This document shows positions 48,199-58,891 of a DNA stretch of 64,000 bases, in pieces. The DNA comes from Rhodanobacter sp. (GTDB taxonomy: Bacteria; Pseudomonadota; Gammaproteobacteria; Xanthomonadales; Rhodanobacteraceae). The notes beneath the pieces are model-generated. The model was not told the origin of the DNA. It searched no databases and saw only the letters and a list, made by a program, of their open reading frames with translations. The position numbers and the translations under genes are program-made. The stretch covers positions 186,001 to 250,000 of the forward strand of contig JANJTA010000035.1 in NCBI GenBank assembly GCA_024711345.1. The letters are read 5' to 3'. The first letter of the stretch is position 1. Each line of letters begins with the position of its first letter.

Positions 48199-49200
48199 TC
48201 AAACGGTCGGCGCAAGAGCCGGGCCGCTGTCATCGACACGACCGGACAGTTCGCACCAGCCCCAGTGGTCGAAGATCCAGGGCGAGCGCAAGGTCAATGC
48301 CAGGCGCACGAAACACGGCGTGCCCTCCGTCGCCGCCGGCATCGAAAGATGGAGCCCGCCAGCCGGGTCGCGCCGCAGTGGCGCATCACCCCACCGCCAG
48401 CTGCGCGCTCCCGCCTCGTCCACCACGCTGAGCCGCAGCCACGGCCGCAGCCAGAACGGTGGCCGCCACGGCAACATGCCCAGCGGCATCGACGGCCTGG
48501 CGTGGCGCTCGGGGCGGGCAGCCAGACGCAGCATGCGCCTGCCGCTCAGCGCCATCTGGCTGCGATGCTCGGCCAATGCCGCGCGCTTGCACGCCACTTG
48601 CTGCGCCGTGCCATGCACCTCGAAGACCTCGCCGTCGCCACTGCGCCCATGCACGAGATAATTCAGCAGTGGCGGCGGCTCGGCCCGTTCCGCCAGCGCC
48701 AGGCGCACCAGCACATGCGCCGCGGCATGATCGGGATGGCGGTCGGCCAGTGCCGGAGCCACTACCAGGCTGGGATCGAACTGGTCGATCGCCGCGGCCA
48801 GCGCGGCCACCGACGGACTGCGCGACTGCAGCAATGTATCGGTGAGACCGAGATCCGCCCAGCCCAGCGACTGCAGCGCCGCCGCCGGCACGCCCAGGCA
48901 GGCCAGCGCCTGCAGCATCTCCGCATGGCGGCGACGTCCCCAGCGCTGGCGGTCGGCGGCGCGGATGCGCACCCGCCGCTCCAGCCAGCGCTGCGGCCAG
49001 GGGTTGTTGTCGCCCTCGGTCAGCAGCACGATGCGCACCTCGCCGCCGGCTGCCCGCACCTGCTGGATCAGCAACCCGGTCGCGATGGTCTCGTCATCCG
49101 GATGCGGCACCACCACCAGCAGCCGGGTCTGCGCCGAAAACGCCGGCGCCTCGCTCGCTGGCGCCAGCGCCGGCGCTGAGTGGACGCCGCGGCCGCTCAT
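48199..49200 (-). CDS. PIG-L family deacetylase with a C-terminal extension
   Basis: 333 residues. The LmbE/PIG-L fold occupies about residues 25-220, with the zinc motif VVVPHPDDETIATG and the second metal motif ADRHPDHAAAHVL. Family members de-N-acetylate glycan or thiol precursors; the substrate here is unknown. The last 110 residues (WRPPFWLRPWLRLSVVDEAG onwards, Trp-rich) are not part of the standard fold and could be a small beta domain. The ATG overlaps the holB stop by 4 bases, so it is translationally coupled to holB although unrelated in function. The 146-base gap downstream, before the EAL gene, shows no terminator or clear promoter. Confidence 0.82.
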   Translation of the reverse strand: MSGRGVHSAPALAPASEAPAFSAQTRLLVVVPHPDDETIATGLLIQQVRAAGGEVRIVLLTEGDNNPWPQRWLERRVRIRAADRQRWGRRRHAEMLQALACLGVPAAALQSLGWADLGLTDTLLQSRSPSVAALAAAIDQFDPSLVVAPALADRHPDHAAAHVLVRLALAERAEPPPLLNYLVHGRSGDGEVFEVHGTAQQVACKRAALAEHRSQMALSGRRMLRLAARPERHARPSMPLGMLPWRPPFWLRPWLRLSVVDEAGARSWRWGDAPLRRDPAGGLHLSMPAATEGTPCFVRLALTLRSPWIFDHWGWCELSGRVDDSGPALAPTV

Positions 49201-50132
49201 CGCCACTGCGCCAGCAGTTCCAGCAGCAGCAGGTCGGCGCGCAGCGGGCCGCGCAAGCCCTCGCGGGTGCGGTTGGCCGCGTCGTACCAGTGGCCCAGCG
49301 CCTCGACGTCCAGCGCGCTGGCCAGCGGTCCCGCGCGTTGTGCCGAGCGCGCCCTGATCTCGTCGGCACTGGCCTGCGCGGCGAACCACAGCCGCTGCGC
49401 CGGCTCGCTGTCCAGCCAGCGCCTGACCACTTCAGTCGGCTGGCCGCGGCCAGCCGCCAGCGCGGCCAGGTCCTTGCGCACTTCCTGCCGCCGCTCCAGC
49501 GCACCCTCGCCAGCCCAGGCCTTGGCCAGGCCGGGATTGCCGCCGGCCGCGGCCAGTGCAGCCGGTGCATCGCGCACGCCTTCGGCCTGCAACCAGGCCA
49601 GCGCATCGGTGCTGGCGGGCAGCTGGAACTCGATCCGCTGGCAGCGGCTGCGGATGGTCTGCGGCAAGCGCCACGGCGCATCGGCCAGCAGGATCAGCAT
49701 GGTCTGCGCGGCCGGCTCCTCCAGCGTCTTCAGCAATGCGTTGGCGGCCGCGGGATTCATCGCGTCGGCCGGGTCGATCAGCGCCACCTGCCAACCACCG
49801 AACTGGCTCGCCATGGCCAGTCGCGCCGACAGCTCGCGGATCTGGTCGACCACGATCTCGCTGCGCTGCACGCCGTCCTTGCGCAGGCCGAAACTCAGCG
49901 TAACCAGGTCCGGGTGCGAGCCGGCGGCCAGCAGCAGGCAGCTGCGGCAATGTCCGCAGGCGTCGCCGTCCACCGGTTCGGCGCACAACAGGCCCTGCAC
50001 GAAGCGCTGCGCGAACGCGCGCTTGCCCAGGCCCGCGGCGCCGCACAGCAGCAGGGCATGCGGCAACGCGTCGCGTTGGCGGCGCGCCTGCAGCCGCGCC
50101 CAGTGTTCGGCATGCCAGGGCAGCCCCTTCAT
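49197..50132 (-). CDS. holB: DNA polymerase III subunit delta'
   Basis: 311 residues. Clamp-loader subunit. The AAA+ N-terminal half has GAAGLGKRAFAQ in place of a perfect Walker A, as usual for delta'. The zinc-binding cysteines are in LLCAEPVDGDACGHCRSC. VALIDPADAMNPAAANALLKTLEEP and the sensor region IRSRCQRIEF follow. The ATG at 50132 overlaps the tmk stop by 4 bases. The tmk-holB pairing matches E. coli. Confidence 0.94.
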   Translation of the reverse strand: MKGLPWHAEHWARLQARRQRDALPHALLLCGAAGLGKRAFAQRFVQGLLCAEPVDGDACGHCRSCLLLAAGSHPDLVTLSFGLRKDGVQRSEIVVDQIRELSARLAMASQFGGWQVALIDPADAMNPAAANALLKTLEEPAAQTMLILLADAPWRLPQTIRSRCQRIEFQLPASTDALAWLQAEGVRDAPAALAAAGGNPGLAKAWAGEGALERRQEVRKDLAALAAGRGQPTEVVRRWLDSEPAQRLWFAAQASADEIRARSAQRAGPLASALDVEALGHWYDAANRTREGLRGPLRADLLLLELLAQWR

Positions 50133-50770
50133 GCCTGCACCTCGCCGATCAGCGCGTCCAGCGCCCGAATCGCCGCCTGCAGCACGGCAGCGGGCGACTG
50201 GCTGGCGTCGATCACCCGGAAGCGCTGCGGCTCGGCGGCGGCGCGCGCGCGATAGCTCGCGCGCACCCGCTCGAAAAATGCGTCGGCCTCGATCTCGATG
50301 CGGTCGGCGTCGCCGCGGCCGGCGGCGCGCGCGCGCCCGGTCGCCACCGGCAGGTCGAGCAGCAGCGTCAGATCGGGCTTCAGCCCGGCGCAGGCCCAGC
50401 GCTCCAGTTCCGCGATGCGCTCCACCGGCTGACCGCGACCGCCGCCCTGATAGGCGTAGCTGGCGTCGGCAAAGCGGTCGCACAGCACCCACTGCCCGGC
50501 GGCCAGCGCCGGTTCGATCACCTCGCGCACCAGTTGCGCGCGCGAGGCGAACATCAACAGCAGCTCGGTCTCGGCAGCCAGCGCCCGCTGGGCCGGATCG
50601 AGCACGATCGCACGCACTGCTTCACCCACGGCAGTGCCACCGGGTTCGCGCGTCTGCACCAGCGCGACGCCGTGCCGCTCGATGTACTCGCGCAGGCCGG
50701 CCAGCAAGGTGCTCTTGCCGGCGCCCTCGCCGCCTTCGAGGCTGATGAATTTTCCGCGCGGGCTGGTCAT
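50129..50770 (-). CDS. tmk: Thymidylate kinase
   Basis: 213 residues. Phosphorylates dTMP to dTDP. The P-loop GGEGAGKST starts at residue 13; TREPGGT is the substrate (DRX-like) loop region, and DRFADASYAYQGGGRG holds the catalytic arginine and LID region. It overlaps mltG and holB by 4 bases each (ATGA), forming a tight translationally coupled chain. Confidence 0.96.
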   Translation of the reverse strand: MTSPRGKFISLEGGEGAGKSTLLAGLREYIERHGVALVQTREPGGTAVGEAVRAIVLDPAQRALAAETELLLMFASRAQLVREVIEPALAAGQWVLCDRFADASYAYQGGGRGQPVERIAELERWACAGLKPDLTLLLDLPVATGRARAAGRGDADRIEIEADAFFERVRASYRARAAAEPQRFRVIDASQSPAAVLQAAIRALDALIGEVQA

Positions 50771-51804
50771 CGGCAGCGCTTCCGCTGGTAGCAGTCGACA
50801 TTGCGATTGTGTTCCTCCAGCGTGCGGGCGAACACGTGACCGCCGTCGCCGCGCGCCACGAAGTACAGCGCGTCGCCGGCGGCCGGGTGCAAGGCGGCCG
50901 CCAGCGCCGGCTTGCCCGGCAGCGCGATCGGCGTCGGCGGCAGCCCGCCGCGGGTATAGGTGTTGTACGGCGTGTCGGTGGTGAGGTCGCTCTTGCGGAT
51001 GTTGCCGGCGTAGTTCACGCCCATGCCGTAGATCACGCTGGGGTCGGTCTGCAGCAGCATGTGGTTTTCGAGCCGCCGCACGAACACGCCGGCGATCTGC
51101 GGGCGCTCCGCCGGAATGCCGGTTTCCTTCTCCACGATCGAGGCCAGGATCAGCGCCTGGTACGGCGTGGTCAGCGGCAGGTTCGGCGCACGCGTCGCCC
51201 ACAACTCGTCGAGCGTCTTCACCATCGCGGCATGCGCGCGGCGCAGGATGTCCAGGTCGCTGTCACCCTTCACGTAGGCGTAGGTCTCGGGCAGGAAACG
51301 GCCCTCCGGCGCTTCGCCGCCGGCGCCGATCTTCTGCATGATCGCGGCATCGTCCAGCGCGGCGCTGTCGTGGTTGAGCTTCTCGGCCCTGGCCAGCGCC
51401 TGGCGCAGCTCGGCAAAGGTCCAGCCGTCGACGATGGTGAAATTGCGCTGCAACACCCGGCCGGCCGCCATGTTCGCCAGCAGCTGACGCGGGGTGATGC
51501 CGGGTTCGAGCGCGTACTCGCCGGCATGCAGCTTGCCGGCCACGTGCATCTGCTCGGCCAGCAGCCGCCAGTACCACGGATTGGCCGTGCTGAGCCCACG
51601 CTGGCGCAACTCGCCCACGATGCCCTTGAAGCTGCTGCCGCGTCCGATGTCGATGCTGTCGCCCTGCGCGGCCACGTTGAGCGGCGCGGTGCCGAAGCGG
51701 GTGTAGCCGACCCAGCCGTAGGCCAGCGCGCCAGCCGCCAGCAACAGCACGATCAGCAACAGTCGCCGTATCCATGCACGCGTGCGCACCGCTTGGTCGC
51801 TCAT
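50767..51804 (-). CDS. mltG: Endolytic murein transglycosylase MltG
   Basis: 345 residues. Inner-membrane lytic transglycosylase thought to end nascent glycan strands. A cytoplasmic start and one transmembrane helix (LLLIVLLLAAGALAYGWVGY, about 15-34) precede a LysM-like domain (GSSFKGIVGELRQRGL). The catalytic YceG domain has E225 in ASIVEKETG, followed by RRLENHMLLQTDPSVIYG and the conserved PYNTYTRGGLPPTPI. pabC-mltG-tmk-holB is the same order as in E. coli. Its ATG overlaps the pabC stop. Confidence 0.95.
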   Translation of the reverse strand: MSDQAVRTRAWIRRLLLIVLLLAAGALAYGWVGYTRFGTAPLNVAAQGDSIDIGRGSSFKGIVGELRQRGLSTANPWYWRLLAEQMHVAGKLHAGEYALEPGITPRQLLANMAAGRVLQRNFTIVDGWTFAELRQALARAEKLNHDSAALDDAAIMQKIGAGGEAPEGRFLPETYAYVKGDSDLDILRRAHAAMVKTLDELWATRAPNLPLTTPYQALILASIVEKETGIPAERPQIAGVFVRRLENHMLLQTDPSVIYGMGVNYAGNIRKSDLTTDTPYNTYTRGGLPPTPIALPGKPALAAALHPAAGDALYFVARGDGGHVFARTLEEHNRNVDCYQRKRCR

Positions 51805-52624
51805 CCGTCCTGCTCCATCGAAAATCCCAGATCACGCCAATGCTGCTGCAAGCGGCGCGTCGTCGCACCCGGCCCATAATCGCGGTCATCCAGCGAACGC
51901 ACCGGCAGGATGCCGCGCACGCTCGAACTCAGGAACACCTCGCCAGCACCCCGCAAGGCGGCCAGCGTCAGCTCGCCGACCCGCGCCTGCGGGCATGCCG
52001 CCAACACCTCCGCGCGGGCCACCCCGGCCACGCCGCAGCGATCCAGTGCGGGCGTCAGCAGCTCGCCGTCGACCACCGCGAACAGATTGGCCATGGTCGC
52101 CGAAATCACCCGCCCGTGGCTATCAAGCAGCACGCCTTCGGCGATCGCCGGATCGTCCCATTCGGCCCGCGCCAGCACCTGCTCCAGCCGATTCAAGTGC
52201 TTGATACCGGCCAGCAGCGGCTGCTCCGCCAGCCGGATGTCGCACACGCGCATGCGCACGCCATGCACGTAGGCCTCGGCAGCCACCGGCGGTGGGGCGA
52301 AGGCAGCCACCAGCCGGGTCGGCTGCGGCACTGCCGGCGGACGATAACCGCGCTCGCCGGCACCGCGGGTGACGGTGATGCGCAGCACCGATGCCGGCAT
52401 GCCGCGGCTGACCTCCTGCGCCTCGCGCCACAGCTGTGCCGGATCGGGCGCCGGGATGCGCAGGCGCACGCAGCCTTCGGCCAGCCGCTGCATGTGCCGC
52501 GACCACAGCGGCGCACTCGCGCCGACGAAGCGGATGCTCTCGAACAGACCGTCGCCATAGGCCAGGCCGCGGTCCAGCGCCGACACCTGCGCCGATGCCA
52601 CGCCGTCGACCAGCATGCGCACCG

Positions 52625-52628
<4 letters not shown>
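51801..52628 (-). CDS. pabC: 4-amino-4-deoxychorismate lyase
   Basis: 275 residues. PLP-dependent fold-type IV enzyme that splits aminodeoxychorismate into 4-aminobenzoate and pyruvate for folate synthesis. LDRGLAYGDGLFESIR is the typical opening. The PLP lysine is K143 in AGIKHLNRLEQVLAR, and EGVLLDSHGRVISATMANLF is the conserved substrate-side segment. The ATG overlaps the pabB stop by 4 bases, so the two steps of pABA synthesis are coupled. Confidence 0.94.
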
Positions 52629-53974
<1,346 letters not shown>

Positions 53975-53988
53975 GCCCGGTCGATCGG

Positions 53989-55227
53989 TCAGACGCGACG
54001 GAAGGCCAGCGTGCCGTTGGTGCCGCCGAAGCCGAACGAGTTGGAGATGGCCACCTCGATCTTCGCCTCGCGCGCGGTGTTCGGCACGAAATCGAGGTCG
54101 CAGCCCTCGCCCGGTTCATCCAGGTTGATCGTCGGCGGCAGCACCTGGTCGCGCAGGGCGAGGATGCTGAAGATCGCCTCGACGCCACCGGCGGCGCCGA
54201 GCAGGTGGCCGGTGGTGGACTTGGTCGAGCTCATCGCCAGCTTGTAGGCATGGTCGCCGAACACGCGCTTGGCGGCGAGCACCTCGCCGAGGTCGCCCAG
54301 CGGCGTGGAGGTGCCGTGCGCGTTGACGTACTGCACTTCGGACGGGTTGATGCCACCGTCCTTCAGCGCGTTCTCCATGCAGCGCGCGGCACCCTCGCCG
54401 CCCTCGCTGGGCGCGGTGATGTGGTAGGCGTCGCCGCTCATGCCGAAGCCGACCACCTCGGCGTAGATGCGCGCTCCGCGCGCCTTCGCATGCTCGTACT
54501 CCTCCAGCATCAGCACGCCGGCGCCGTCGGACAGCACGAAGCCGTCGCGGTCCTTGTCCCACGGGCGACTCGCCCGGGTCGGTTCGTCGTTGCGGGTGGA
54601 CATGGCCTTGGCCGAGCAGAAGCCCGCCATCGCGGTGCCGGTGGTGGCGAACTCGGCACCGCCGGCGATCATGGCGTCGGCGTCGCCGTACTGGATCATG
54701 CGCGCGGCCAGACCGAGGTTGTGGGTGGCCGTGGTGCAGGCGGTCACGCAGGCCACGTTCGGACCCTTGAGGCCGAAGATGATCGACAGGTAGCCCGAGA
54801 CCATGTTGATGATCGAGCTGGGCACGAAGAACGGCGACACGCGGCGCGGCCCCTTCTCGTGCAGTTCGATCGAGGTGTTCTCGATGGTGTTGAGGCCGCC
54901 GATGCCGGCGCCCACCGCCACGCCGATGCGCGGCGCGTTGGCCTCGGTGATCTCCAGCCCGGAATCGCGCAGCGCCTGGGTGCCCGCGGCGATGCCGTAC
55001 TGGATGAAGGGATCCATCTTCTTGACGTCCTTGGGCGGCACCCACTGCGTCGGATCGAAGTCCTTCACCTGGCCGGCGATGCGCGTGGCGTAGGCACTGG
55101 CATCGAAATGGGTCACCGGGCCAATGCCGCTGGCGCCCTTGAGGATGTTGTCCCAGGCAGTGACCAGGTCGTTGCCGACCGGCGAGATGATGCCCATGCC
55201 GGTCACTACCACGCGCCGCTTGCTCAT
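53989..55227 (-). CDS. fabF: 3-oxoacyl-ACP synthase II (beta-ketoacyl-ACP synthase II)
   Basis: 412 residues. Elongating condensing enzyme of type II fatty-acid synthesis. The Cys-His-His triad is visible: C164 in [11 protein letters not shown]304 in [11 protein letters not shown] and H341 in [25 protein letters not shown] closes the fold. The ATG at 55227 follows AAGGAAA. An intrinsic terminator 135 bases upstream separates it from acpP, so it probably has its own promoter. It is followed closely by pabB. Confidence 0.97.
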   Translation of the reverse strand: MSKRRVVVTGMGIISPVGNDLVTAWDNILKGASGIGPVTHFDASAYATRIAGQVKDFDPTQWVPPKDVKKMDPFIQYGIAAGTQALRDSGLEITEANAPRIGVAVGAGIGGLNTIENTSIELHEKGPRRVSPFFVPSSIINMVSGYLSIIFGLKGPNVACVTACTTATHNLGLAARMIQYGDADAMIAGGAEFATTGTAMAGFCSAKAMSTRNDEPTRASRPWDKDRDGFVLSDGAGVLMLEEYEHAKARGARIYAEVVGFGMSGDAYHITAPSEGGEGAARCMENALKDGGINPSEVQYVNAHGTSTPLGDLGEVLAAKRVFGDHAYKLAMSSTKSTTGHLLGAAGGVEAIFSILALRDQVLPPTINLDEPGEGCDLDFVPNTAREAKIEVAISNSFGFGGTNGTLAFRRV

Positions 55228-55360
55228 GCTGATTTCCTTACGTGATTGCGTGAAGCCGCCGTTGCCGGCAGCCGCCCCGCGCACATGGCGGGGAGCGCCA
55301 CCCGCTCGCCTCCGCCGGGCAGGCCGCCCACCATACGGGATCGGACGTTACAAATTGCAG

Positions 55361-55388
55361 AAACGAAAACTGCGCCAAGAAGGCGCAG
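55361..55388 (-). terminator. Intrinsic terminator after acpP
   Basis: CTGCGCC(ttctt)GGCGCAG then TTTTCGTTT on the minus strand, 77 bases past the acpP stop: 7 perfect pairs with a T-rich tail. It lies in the 237-base acpP-fabF gap. No clear fabF promoter is visible in the rest; TATGGT near 55335 is a weak -10 candidate. Confidence 0.8.
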
Positions 55389-55464
55389 CGTTCGGTGTCC
55401 CCGCCTGAACGGATCGACCCGTGCGAAGCAGGCCGGCCGTCAGTGGCGACCAATTCCGTGGCGA

Positions 55465-55704
55465 TCAATCCTTGGAGTGGGCCTTGATGTAATCGACGGC
55501 CTGCTGCACGGTAGTGATCTTCTCGGCGTCCTCGTCGGGAATCTCGGTCTCGAACTCTTCCTCGAGCGCCATCACCAGCTCCACCGTGTCCAGCGAATCT
55601 GCGCCCAGATCGTCCACGAACGAAGCGTTCGCCGTGACTTCATCTTCCTTCACGCCGAGCTGCTCGACGACGATTTTCTTGACGCGCTCTTCGATGGTGC
55701 TCAT
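55465..55704 (-). CDS. acpP: Acyl carrier protein
   Basis: 79 residues, highly acidic. The phosphopantetheine site is S37 in [19 protein letters not shown]. The start at 55704 gives the standard [12 protein letters not shown]-terminus; an in-frame ATG three codons upstream (55713) lies too close to the GAGAGG ribosome-binding site. It stands between fabG and fabF, each with a wide gap, has its own promoter and a terminator, and can so be made at a higher level than its neighbours. Confidence 0.97.
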   Translation of the reverse strand: MSTIEERVKKIVVEQLGVKEDEVTANASFVDDLGADSLDTVELVMALEEEFETEIPDEDAEKITTVQQAVDYIKAHSKD

Positions 55705-55772
55705 GTTGCCCATACCTCTCAAGGGAGTAATTGATTGTCTGTGCCGGCGCGAGGCCCGCGAAAGGCCGGCGC

Positions 55773-55778
55773 ATTGTA
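55773..55778 (-). promoter_or_regulatory. acpP promoter (-10)
   Basis: TACAAT within CACTACAATGCG on the minus strand, about 68 bases before the acpP ATG, in the 195-base fabG-acpP gap. The -35 is weak. Confidence 0.5.
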
Positions 55779-55899
55779 GTGGCTAAACCGCGAGGCCGCC
55801 ACGCTTGGCCGATGACGAAGGTACGCTGCCCCCCCATGACCGGCGCGAAAGTACGATTGTCGCCCAAAACGGGTTCGTTGGCGACAACCGCGCCATACG

Positions 55900-56643
55900 T
55901 CAGGGCATGTACATGCCGCCGTTGACGTGCAGGGTTTCCCCAGTGATGTAGGCCGCCGCCGGCGAAGCCAGGAAGGCCACGGCCTTGGCGATGTCCGTCG
56001 CCTCGCCCAGCCGCCCCAATGCGATCTGGCCGAGCAGCGCCTGCTTCGACTCCTCGGGGAGCGCGCGCGTCATGTCGGTGTCGATGAAGCCCGGCGCCAC
56101 CACGTTGACGGTGATGCCGCGGCCGCCGATCTCGCGGGCCAGCGACTTGGAGAACGCAATGATGCCGGCCTTGGCCGCCGCGTAGTTGGCCTGGCCCGGG
56201 TTGCCGGTGAGCCCGATCACCGAGGCGATCGAGATGATGCGGCCCTTGCGCGCCTTCATCATGCCGCGCAGCACCGCCTTGGAGGTGCGATAGACCGAAG
56301 TGAGGTTGGTGTCGATGATCGCCTGCCAGTCCTCGTCCTTCATGCGCAGCAGCAACTGGTCACGGGTGATGCCGGCATTGTTGACCAGGATCGAGACCGC
56401 GCCGAATTCCTTCGCGACCGCCTCGACCAGCGCTTCGACCGCGGCGCCGTCGGTAACGTCCAGCACGCGGCCGTGGCCGCCGTGCGCGGCCAGCCGTACG
56501 CCGATCGCGGCGGCGCCGCCCTCGCTGGTGGCGGTGCCGATCACGGTGGCGCCCAGCGCCGCCAGCTCGTCCGCAATTGCCGCGCCGATGCCGCGGCTGG
56601 CGCCGGTGACCAGCGCGATTTCGCCCTGCAGTGGTTTGCTCAT
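55900..56643 (-). CDS. fabG: 3-oxoacyl-ACP reductase
   Basis: 247 residues, short-chain dehydrogenase. NADPH motif TGASRGIG at residues 13-20, NNAG at 88-91, catalytic triad S141, Y154 and K158 (SVIGLTGNPGQANYAAAK), and the C-terminal YITGETLHVNGGMYMP typical of FabG. The ATG at 56643 follows AAGGAACGATCC. It lies 31 bases after fabD. Confidence 0.97.
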   Translation of the reverse strand: MSKPLQGEIALVTGASRGIGAAIADELAALGATVIGTATSEGGAAAIGVRLAAHGGHGRVLDVTDGAAVEALVEAVAKEFGAVSILVNNAGITRDQLLLRMKDEDWQAIIDTNLTSVYRTSKAVLRGMMKARKGRIISIASVIGLTGNPGQANYAAAKAGIIAFSKSLAREIGGRGITVNVVAPGFIDTDMTRALPEESKQALLGQIALGRLGEATDIAKAVAFLASPAAAYITGETLHVNGGMYMP

Positions 56644-56674
56644 GGATCGTTCCTTCGGGAAGCGGAAGCTGTGT

Positions 56675-57619
56675 TCACGCCCATTCGGCGCGGGCGGCAT
56701 CGAGTTCGGCCGGGGTGCCGATCGGGCGTGCCTCGATGTTCTTGTCGATGCGCTTGATCAGGCCGGCCAGCACCTTGCCCGGGCCGCATTCGGCGACGCG
56801 CGTGGCACCGCCGGCGGCCAGTGCCTGCACGCATTCGGTCCAGCGCACCGGCAGGTAAAGCTGGCGCTGCAGCGCGCCGCGAATGTCATCGAGCGTGGCG
56901 TAGCTCTTTGCCTCGGCGTTCTGGATCACCGGGATCGACGGCAGCTGCCAGTTCAACGACGCCATGCGCTCGCGCAGGCGGTCGGCGGCCCCGCGCATCA
57001 GCATGCAGTGCGAAGGCACCGACACCGCCAGCTTGATCGCCTTCTTCACACCCAGCTCGGCGAGCCGGGCCAGCGCGCGGTCCACCGCCTCGACGTTGCC
57101 GGCGATCACCAGCTGTCCCGGCGAGTTGTAGTTGGCCGGAGCCACCACCTGGCCCTGCGCCACTTCCGCGCAGACCTGCGCGATCTGCGCGTCGTCGCCG
57201 CCGAGAATCGCCGCCATCGCGCCCACGCCCGCCGGTACCGCCGCCTGCATCAGCCGGCCACGCTCGGCCACCAGCGCCGCCGCATCATGCAGCGACAGTG
57301 CGCCGGCGCAGACCAGCGCGCTGTACTCGCCCAGGCTGTGGCCGGACAGCTGCGCCGGCTGCGCGCCGCCGAGCTTCTGCCACACGCGCCACACCGCCAC
57401 GCTGGCGGCCAGCAGTGCCGGCTGGGTGTTCTCGGTGCGGTTGAGCTGTTCTTCCTGCCCCTGGCTCAACGCCCACAGGTCCACGCCGGCGCCCTGCGAG
57501 GCTTCCTCGAACGCAACCTGCACTTCGGCGTGCGCCGCCGCCAGCTCGGCCAGCATGCCGAGCGACTGCGAGCCCTGGCCGGGAAAAACGAAAGCGAGCG
57601 TAGCGGCAATGGAACTCAT
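56675..57619 (-). CDS. fabD: Malonyl-CoA:ACP transacylase
   Basis: 314 residues. Loads malonyl groups onto ACP. FVFPGQGSQSLGML at the start, the nucleophile S95 in GHSLGEYSAL and catalytic H204 in SVPSHCMLM are visible. The ATG at 57619 follows a GTCGACGGGG stretch with no classic Shine-Dalgarno. A 13-bp stem-loop stands between the fabH stop and this gene. Confidence 0.96.
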   Translation of the reverse strand: MSSIAATLAFVFPGQGSQSLGMLAELAAAHAEVQVAFEEASQGAGVDLWALSQGQEEQLNRTENTQPALLAASVAVWRVWQKLGGAQPAQLSGHSLGEYSALVCAGALSLHDAAALVAERGRLMQAAVPAGVGAMAAILGGDDAQIAQVCAEVAQGQVVAPANYNSPGQLVIAGNVEAVDRALARLAELGVKKAIKLAVSVPSHCMLMRGAADRLRERMASLNWQLPSIPVIQNAEAKSYATLDDIRGALQRQLYLPVRWTECVQALAAGGATRVAECGPGKVLAGLIKRIDKNIEARPIGTPAELDAARAEWA

Positions 57620-57709
57620 GGAATGGGCGAACCCCGTCGACGAAAACCGCCATGGTGCCAGCATTGCCGGCCATACGCAGCTGTATTCAGCGTTTTCCGG
57701 GACACAAAG

Positions 57710-57739
57710 CACGATGCTGCCCAGCGGGGCAGCATCGTG
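57710..57739 (-). other. 13-bp perfect stem-loop between fabH and fabD
   Basis: CACGATGCTGCCC at 57710-57722 pairs perfectly with 57727-57739 around a 4-base loop. CTTTGTGT follows on the minus strand, so weak or partial termination is possible; a stabilising role is the alternative. Confidence 0.6.
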
Positions 57740-57763
57740 GAGTGCACCTCGGGACCATGACGC

Positions 57764-58738
57764 TCAATAGCGCAGCAGCGCCGACGCCCAGGTGAAGCCG
57801 CCGCCGAACGCCTCCAGCAGCAGGTTCTGGCCGCGCTGCACCTTGCCCGAGCGCACCGCGTAGTCCAGCGCCAGCGGCACCGAGCCGGACGAGGTGTTGG
57901 CATGCTTGTCGACCGTCACGATGACACGCTCCATCGACATGTTCAGCCGCTTCGCGGTGGCTTCGATGATGCGCAGGTTGGCCTGGTGCGGAATCAGCCA
58001 GTCCACCTGCGACTCGTCCATGCCGGCGGCCTGCAGGGTCTCGCCGACCAGCGCGTCGAGCGTCTTCACCGCGACCTTGAACACCTCGCGGCCGGCCATC
58101 CTGATGCGCACGCCATGGTTCGGCTCGTCCCTGAAGCCGGCCGACACACCGACCGGGTTCCACAGCAGCTCCTTGTAGCCGCCGTCGGCGTGCAGGCAGG
58201 TGGCGTAGATGCCCGGTTCACTGGCGGCTTCCAGCACCACGGCGCCGGCGCCGTCGCCGAACAGCACGCAGGTCTCGCGCTCGCCCCAGTCGACCATGCG
58301 GGTCAGCGTCTCGGCGCCGATCACCAGCACCTTCTTCGACTGGCCGCTCCTGATGAACTTGTCGGCAATGCCAAGCGCGTACATGAAGCCCGAGCAGGCC
58401 GCGTTGACGTCGAACGCGGCGCAGCCGTTCGCGCCGAGGCGGTGCTGCACCAGGCAGGCAGTAGACGGGAAGATGATGTCCGGCGTGGTCGTGCCCAGCA
58501 CGATCAGGTCGAGTTCGGACGCCTTGACGCCGGCCGCCTCCAGCGCCTGCTGCGCGGCGCGGAAGGCCAGATCGCCGGTGGTCTCGCCGTCGGCAGCGAT
58601 GTGCCGCTGGCGGATGCCGGTACGGGTGCGGATCCACTCGTCGCTGGTGTCGACGATCTTTTCCAGGTCGGCGTTGGTTACCACGCGCTCCGGCAGCGCG
58701 CTGCCGGTGGCGATGATGCGGGAATAGATCTGGGCCAT
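57764..58738 (-). CDS. fabH: 3-oxoacyl-ACP synthase III
   Basis: 324 residues. Starts fatty-acid chains by condensing acetyl-CoA with malonyl-ACP. The Cys-His-Asn triad is visible: C115 in NAACSGFMYAL, H251 in IPHQANLRI and N281 in HANTSSGSVPLAL. WIRTRTGIRQRH near the start is typical. In E. coli plsX stands between rpmF and fabH; here the 160-base gap holds only two hairpins and no plsX. Confidence 0.96.
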   Translation of the reverse strand: MAQIYSRIIATGSALPERVVTNADLEKIVDTSDEWIRTRTGIRQRHIAADGETTGDLAFRAAQQALEAAGVKASELDLIVLGTTTPDIIFPSTACLVQHRLGANGCAAFDVNAACSGFMYALGIADKFIRSGQSKKVLVIGAETLTRMVDWGERETCVLFGDGAGAVVLEAASEPGIYATCLHADGGYKELLWNPVGVSAGFRDEPNHGVRIRMAGREVFKVAVKTLDALVGETLQAAGMDESQVDWLIPHQANLRIIEATAKRLNMSMERVIVTVDKHANTSSGSVPLALDYAVRSGKVQRGQNLLLEAFGGGFTWASALLRY

Positions 58739-58829
58739 TCAGCTGTCCATCGATGTAAACAGGGGATTGAACGCCTTGGGCAGCGCCAGCGCAACCGCCC
58801 GCCGCGACATCGGGGCGTCCGTCAACGCA

Positions 58830-58853
58830 AAACGGCGCGTTGCCGCGCCGTCT
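58830..58853 (-). terminator. Terminator-like hairpin between rpmF and fabH
   Basis: ACGGCGCG(gcaa)CGCGCCGT followed by TTTGCG on the minus strand: 8 perfect pairs with a short T run. It probably ends the yceD-rpmF transcript. Confidence 0.65.
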
Positions 58854-58869
58854 CGCCTGACCGAAAGTC

Positions 58870-58891
58870 CGCGAACCCCGCGGGGTTCGCG
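58870..58891 (-). other. 22-bp perfect palindrome just after rpmF
   Basis: CGCGAACCCCG followed directly by its reverse complement, starting 7 bases after the rpmF stop. With the hairpin at 58830-58853 it forms a double 3' structure. Confidence 0.6.
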
